NCBI GenBank assembly: GCA_025642075.2
Contig: JAODUO010000142.1
Coordinates: 10,001-74,000 of the forward strand
Length of the DNA stretch: 64,000 nt
DNA from: Ridgeia piscesae
Lineage: Eukaryota > Annelida > Polychaeta > Sabellida > Siboglinidae
Direction of reading: 5' to 3'
Shown: positions 60,161 through 64,000 of the stretch, piece by piece
Layout: every line of letters begins with the position of its first letter
Numbering within the stretch: position 1 is the first letter of the stretch
Program-made: the position numbers and the translations under genes
Notes under the pieces: generated by a model
What the model saw: only the letters and a program-made list of their open reading frames with translations
Database searches by the model: none
What the model was told of the DNA's origin: nothing

Positions 60161-61245
60161 TTAGAATCACTAGTCGGTACCTGCTTCTGCCTAGATTATA
60201 GTTTCTGTCCTATGAGTTGCCCCAGCTGACTTTAGACGCAGTTGTCTGTCTACTGAATGGTCTTAGATTAGACACACTTGCCTGTCTACTGAATGGTCTC
60301 AGTGAAAGTTACTCAGTTCCTCTCTAATGAATGGCCTCATATTAGACATAGTTCCTGTCTATTGATTGACCTCAGTGTAGACTTGACATGGTTCTTGATG
60401 TGTGATGTATGTGGTCCAGTCCTCTGTGTCAGAAGATAACCTGACAAGATGCTGGTCAGTTAAGCCATTTATAAACTAGGCTGGTCGCTTTTCTAGACAT
60501 ACAATTTGTCTCCCACCAGCAGTCAGGGATGGTGTAAATTGGTGGTGATTTGATGCAGTTTCAAGGCCTCGATTAATAACTGGATACATGCTTGGCTTTG
60601 GAATAAATTGTTACTGGACAATACAATACAACTGTAGTTAACATTCATTCACATTAAAACATTATCTGCCACAAAGCTGTTAATGAGAAATATGCTTTTA
60701 AAGAATATTTGTTAGTTTTACCAAAATATCTGATTACCAAAATTGTCTGATTACCAAAGTATCCTGTTGCCAAAATGTCTGTTGCCACCGAAACATTCAC
60801 TCCCAAAATTTTCCTTTACCAAAATGTCCAGATACCCCCCCCCCCACACACACACACTACATATGGCCAGTGGTTATTTCCCAAAGTCTCAGTCTTCATT
60901 GAGCTGTGGTGGACATTGGAAGCCAAATAGTTTCCACAGATGATATGCTGCAACTATTAATTTACATTCAGTGTGTTTTGTGCCTAGCTGAATAAATTAC
61001 ACCCTCCTAATGTGTGGACAGTTTGTCAAACCTTGCTGTGGCAGTGGCTAGTGGCTGTGTTGAATGAGTGCATATATGCATTGAAGTAGGAGAAGGTGTG
61101 GGTGAATTAGAACGTTTACTAATAATAGTAATAATAGTAATAATAGTAATACAGTCTTAAGTAGTGCTGGTGTCCACATTTGACAAGCTGCTTATCACAC
61201 TGGTCCATTGTGAGAGTGCTTGTATGTCAGGGCAGCAGGTAATTA
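60161..61245. other. Large intron, unique sequence with small repeats
   Basis: Loose repeats of CTGTCTACTGAATGGTCT (60245-60330) and CCAAAATGTC (60720-60830), a C11 run at 60835, and a short AATAATAGT repeat at 61120-61150. No exon recognised. Confidence 0.5.
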
Positions 61246-61248
61246 CTA

Positions 61249-61482
61249 TGTCCGTCCGTCCGTCCGTCCGTCCGTCCGTCCGTCCGTCCGTCCGTCCGTC
61301 CGTCCGTCCGTCCGTCTCCGTCCGTCCGTCCGTCCGTCCGTCCGTCCGTCCGTCCGTCCGTCCGTCCGCCGTCCGTCCGTCCGTCCGTCCGTCCGCTCGT
61401 CCTCGCCGTCCGTCCGTCCGTCCGTCCGTCCGTCCGTCCGTCCGTCCGTCCGTCCGTCCGTCCGTCCGTCCGTCCGTCCGTC
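61249..61482. repeat. (CCGT)n tetranucleotide
   Basis: About 57 CCGT units with four or five single-base interruptions, about 650 bp before the exon at 62134. Very CpG-rich in an otherwise CpG-poor intron. Arg/Pro/Ser and Asp/Gly/Arg/Thr ORFs are repeat translation. Confidence 0.97.
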
Positions 61483-61629
61483 GGAGTTTTGTTGACCACT
61501 GACTCAATGAGTTCGTAGTTAGATGGGCATGAGGGTTGCTGGTGTCTCTTCAGCCAGCCACTGGCCATGTTTGGTGCTGTCTTCAAACAGCACCAAGAAG
61601 ATGCCATGTGCAGCTCCTTGACCAACAGT

Positions 61630-61995
61630 GACTTAATAGTCCAGTCCCCTTGATCTTGGTGTCCAGTGACCAGTGCTCTGTGCAGTGGTCACTGGACACC
61701 ACTACTAGTGGTCTTGACCACCAATGACTAGTGCTTTTTGACTACTATGTTGTGGTCACTGGACACCAAGACCAGTTCTCTTGACCAACAGTGACCAGTA
61801 TCCTGGGCATTGGACACCAAAACTGGTCATCTTGACCACAAGTGGCCAATGTTCTATCTGAAGGCTGCACCTTGGTAACTGGATACGAAGTCTAGTCCTC
61901 TTAACCAGTAGTGACCAACATACTGATCATTCCACCATAGTCACTGGACATCTAGTTCCCTTGACCGACTGTGACCAGTGCTTTGACCATTGCTG
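61630..61995. repeat. Degenerate GACCAGTG / GTCACTGGACACCA repeat
   Basis: Seven or eight imperfect units containing CTTGACCA-x4-GTGACCAGT and GTCACTGGACACCA, words that are partly inverted to each other. Old minisatellite just before the last exon. Confidence 0.65.
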
Positions 61996-62133
61996 GGCTG
62001 GTTAGCAACACTGAATAAACTACCTGTATACCTGCTAATGATTAAACTGATGTAACATTTCTATTTGGTGACTGGAATAAAGATAAAGTTATTTCACAAT
62101 GACATTAAGGAGTATCTGTGTTTGGTGTTTCAG

Positions 62134-62231
62134 CTAAGGAGGGTAGTGACCCACACCCAGGGCGCCAGAGCAACAGCATGGCCAAGAGCAGGGCGAGTGG
62201 CAACCAGAAGGACAGAGACCGGAGACTGTCG
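62134..62231 (+). CDS. PLEKHG5: PLEKHG5-like RhoGEF, basic linker exon (last in window)
   Basis: Acceptor TTGGTGTTTCAG, phase 1 in, phase 0 out at CTGTCG|GTGAGT. Joined to 26293 it reads LHVKAKEGSDPHPGRQ, then SNSMAKSRASGNQKDRDRRLS. Vertebrate PLEKHG5 continues from its GGHYLRVK with APAKPGDEGK, so K-x-A-K-x-G-x-D is kept across the splice. The rest is a basic, serine-rich linker ending in RRLS, which fits the R-R-x-S basophilic kinase consensus (inference). The assembly places it almost 36 kb after the previous exon, but part of that distance is probably an assembly artefact (34.6-43.7 kb). The next exon is beyond the window. Confidence 0.85.
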
Positions 62232-63195
62232 GTGAGTGGGCCATACAGGCCACGGCGCGGGAAAACTACCCAGCTATGTACTGTATTACAGGTTCTGAAG
62301 ATTGAAGACAAATCTGGAGCTACTACGCAATGTCCCCTACAGCCTAGACAGAAGTGAATTTAATTAAAATTAATGTTATGTGAACATCTTTTTGAAACAA
62401 GTATTAACAGTTCCCAAAAGACCATGTTTTCTTGTTTTACTTTACTGCAATAATAATATGCTGAATATAATCACATGTGAGATTTTTATAATTTATCAAC
62501 TAAGGATAACACTTTTAGACTAAATTATTTACAAAGTCTTGTGAAGATTTTTCATGTTGTATTTTGGGAAACATTGCCATGTGTGACTTTGCTAGTACAA
62601 AGTTCAGTACGCCAGTGTTTAGTTCATTGTTCAGCTGTTTCTAAGTAAGCTCTTTGTTATTAAAATATGCCAGTGCTAATGCGATCGTAATCCAGGTGTT
62701 TTCTTTGGCTTGGCCTCATTAACTTGTTAAGCCCATTTTAACTATGTGGTGCACTGAAGCTAGTCCAGTTATTTATAACAGCTCCACTGTCTTTGTGTCT
62801 TTGATGTTGAGCTTTATGTAGGATTTGTTAAAGAGAGGTGTGTCTTAGCAGAAAGACTGCCAATTTGAGTTGCTTTTATGTCAACGTTTTAGTCTATTCT
62901 TTGAAATGGCCAGACTTGTAACTGGCTGGTTCAACCAGGAAGTTTCGGCACACCTGTATATTAAGCATATGACACAGATGTAGCACGTATAAACTGCTCA
63001 GTCATGCATACGGAGATTTATTGCAATAACACGTTCCAGTGGTGTAGGAATGTGTCACCGCTGTCACTAGACTGGTGACACAAGTGTCCACCAGCTAATT
63101 ACTCACCTGTCATATGTCCTGACTTAGAGCTCCAGGTGCTTACATAATCACTGCTGGCACATGCCTTCAGTACTCACTGCAGCCACACTTCTGAC
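62232..63195. other. Intron after the last exon, unique sequence
   Basis: AT-rich unique DNA. No further exon of the RhoGEF was recognised before the window ends. Confidence 0.55.
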
Positions 63196-63533
<338 letters not shown>

Positions 63534-63726
63534 GGCTGACAGTAATTTTTACGTAACTGCTGATTCAGAAGCAATGGACACAGCTGAAAGTAACTGTACA
63601 GTGCAGTGCTCACAAGCACAGTGCGAAATGATAAACACAAGAGATGTGCTGTGCAGACATGTGACTCACACATCACAGGTTCTGGCCCGACTGGAATGCA
63701 TACACACAGACATGCATGCACGTGCA

Positions 63727-64000
63727 TAGCAGTAGAACAGTACCCACTGTGTGCATGCATGCATGTTGTACGCAACAGTACCCACTGTGTGCATGCATGC
63801 ATGCATGTTGTACGCAACAGTACCCACTGTGTGCATGCGTGCATGCATGTTGTACGCAACAGTACCCACTGTGTGCATGCATGCATGTTGTACACAACAG
63901 TACCCACTGTGTGTGTGCATGCATGTTGTGCACAACAGTCCCACTGTGTGCGTGCATGCATGTTGTGCACAACGTACCCACTGTGTGTGTGCATGCATGT
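63727..64000. repeat. ~40-bp minisatellite (CCCACTGTGTGCATGCATGC), runs off the right edge
   Basis: Six to seven units containing GCATGCATG of variable length and TTGTACGCAACAGTA or TTGTGCACAACAGT. Each unit carries the palindromes GCATGCATGC and TTGTGCACAA. Confidence 0.92.

Overview
The window is animal genomic DNA from a species with long introns and very many tandem repeats. No bacterial gene layout, rRNA gene or CRISPR array is present. It carries a tRNA-derived SINE in three copies, a Penelope-like GIY-YIG endonuclease remnant, a non-LTR reverse-transcriptase remnant and a hAT-like MITE. This mixture, plus a PLEKHG5-type gene whose protein differs clearly from the vertebrate one, suggests a marine invertebrate, perhaps a mollusc. 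The species assignment is inference. One gene can be read across the whole window on the + strand: the 5' half of an orthologue of PLEKHG5 (Syx/Tech/GEF720), a RhoA guanine nucleotide exchange factor. Eight exons join with perfectly matching phases: 1-435, 14831-14954, 16278-16416, 17239-17308, 19497-20150, 22659-22753, 26157-26293 and 62134-62231. Together they give 584 uninterrupted codons. They encode a disordered Arg/Ser/Glu-rich N-terminus, a Cys/His (putative zinc-binding) motif, an acidic then polybasic linker, a 218-residue phase 0-0 cassette exon with no vertebrate counterpart, the ubiquitin-fold RBD-like domain, and a basic linker. The catalytic DH-PH part must lie beyond the right edge. 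Two further short exons inside the last large intron (45643-45715 and 57933-57981) each start with ATG and end in phase 1, like the exon at 26157-26293. Either could splice in frame to 62134 and make a short isoform lacking the zinc motif and the RBD. Nearly everything else is intron. Tandem repeats dominate: about twenty minisatellites with 18-45 bp units, long (CA)n, (CT)n, (TA)n, (CCGT)n and (GGCT)n tracts, and dimeric arrays. The most unusual feature is that three of the largest arrays touch splice sites and copy their signals. The array at 22747-25795 is about 100 copies of the 5' splice site of the exon it follows. The array ending at 14830 is about 30 copies of the 3' splice site (gcag|gtgtgttac) of the exon it precedes. 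The array at 18270-19480 is a pyrimidine and CTAAY (branch-point-like) repeat that leaves 974 nt without one AG before the cassette exon. I propose these as splice-signal satellites. Between about 33 and 44.7 kb the sequence looks like an unsplit long-read fold-back. The same 3-4 kb appears forward, reverse-complemented and forward again, with homopolymer-rich, low-quality tracts between. Roughly 8-9 kb of the window may therefore not be genomic, and the 36-kb intron is probably shorter. Order, left to right: exon 1 and intron 1 (hAT MITE, minisatellites, RT relic, SINE); exons 2-7 from 14.8 to 26.3 kb, separated by arrays; the large intron (arrays, fold-back region, alternative first exon A, SINE, arrays, Penelope relic, array, alternative first exon B, arrays); exon 8; then intron with GGCT and GCATGCAT repeats to the right edge.
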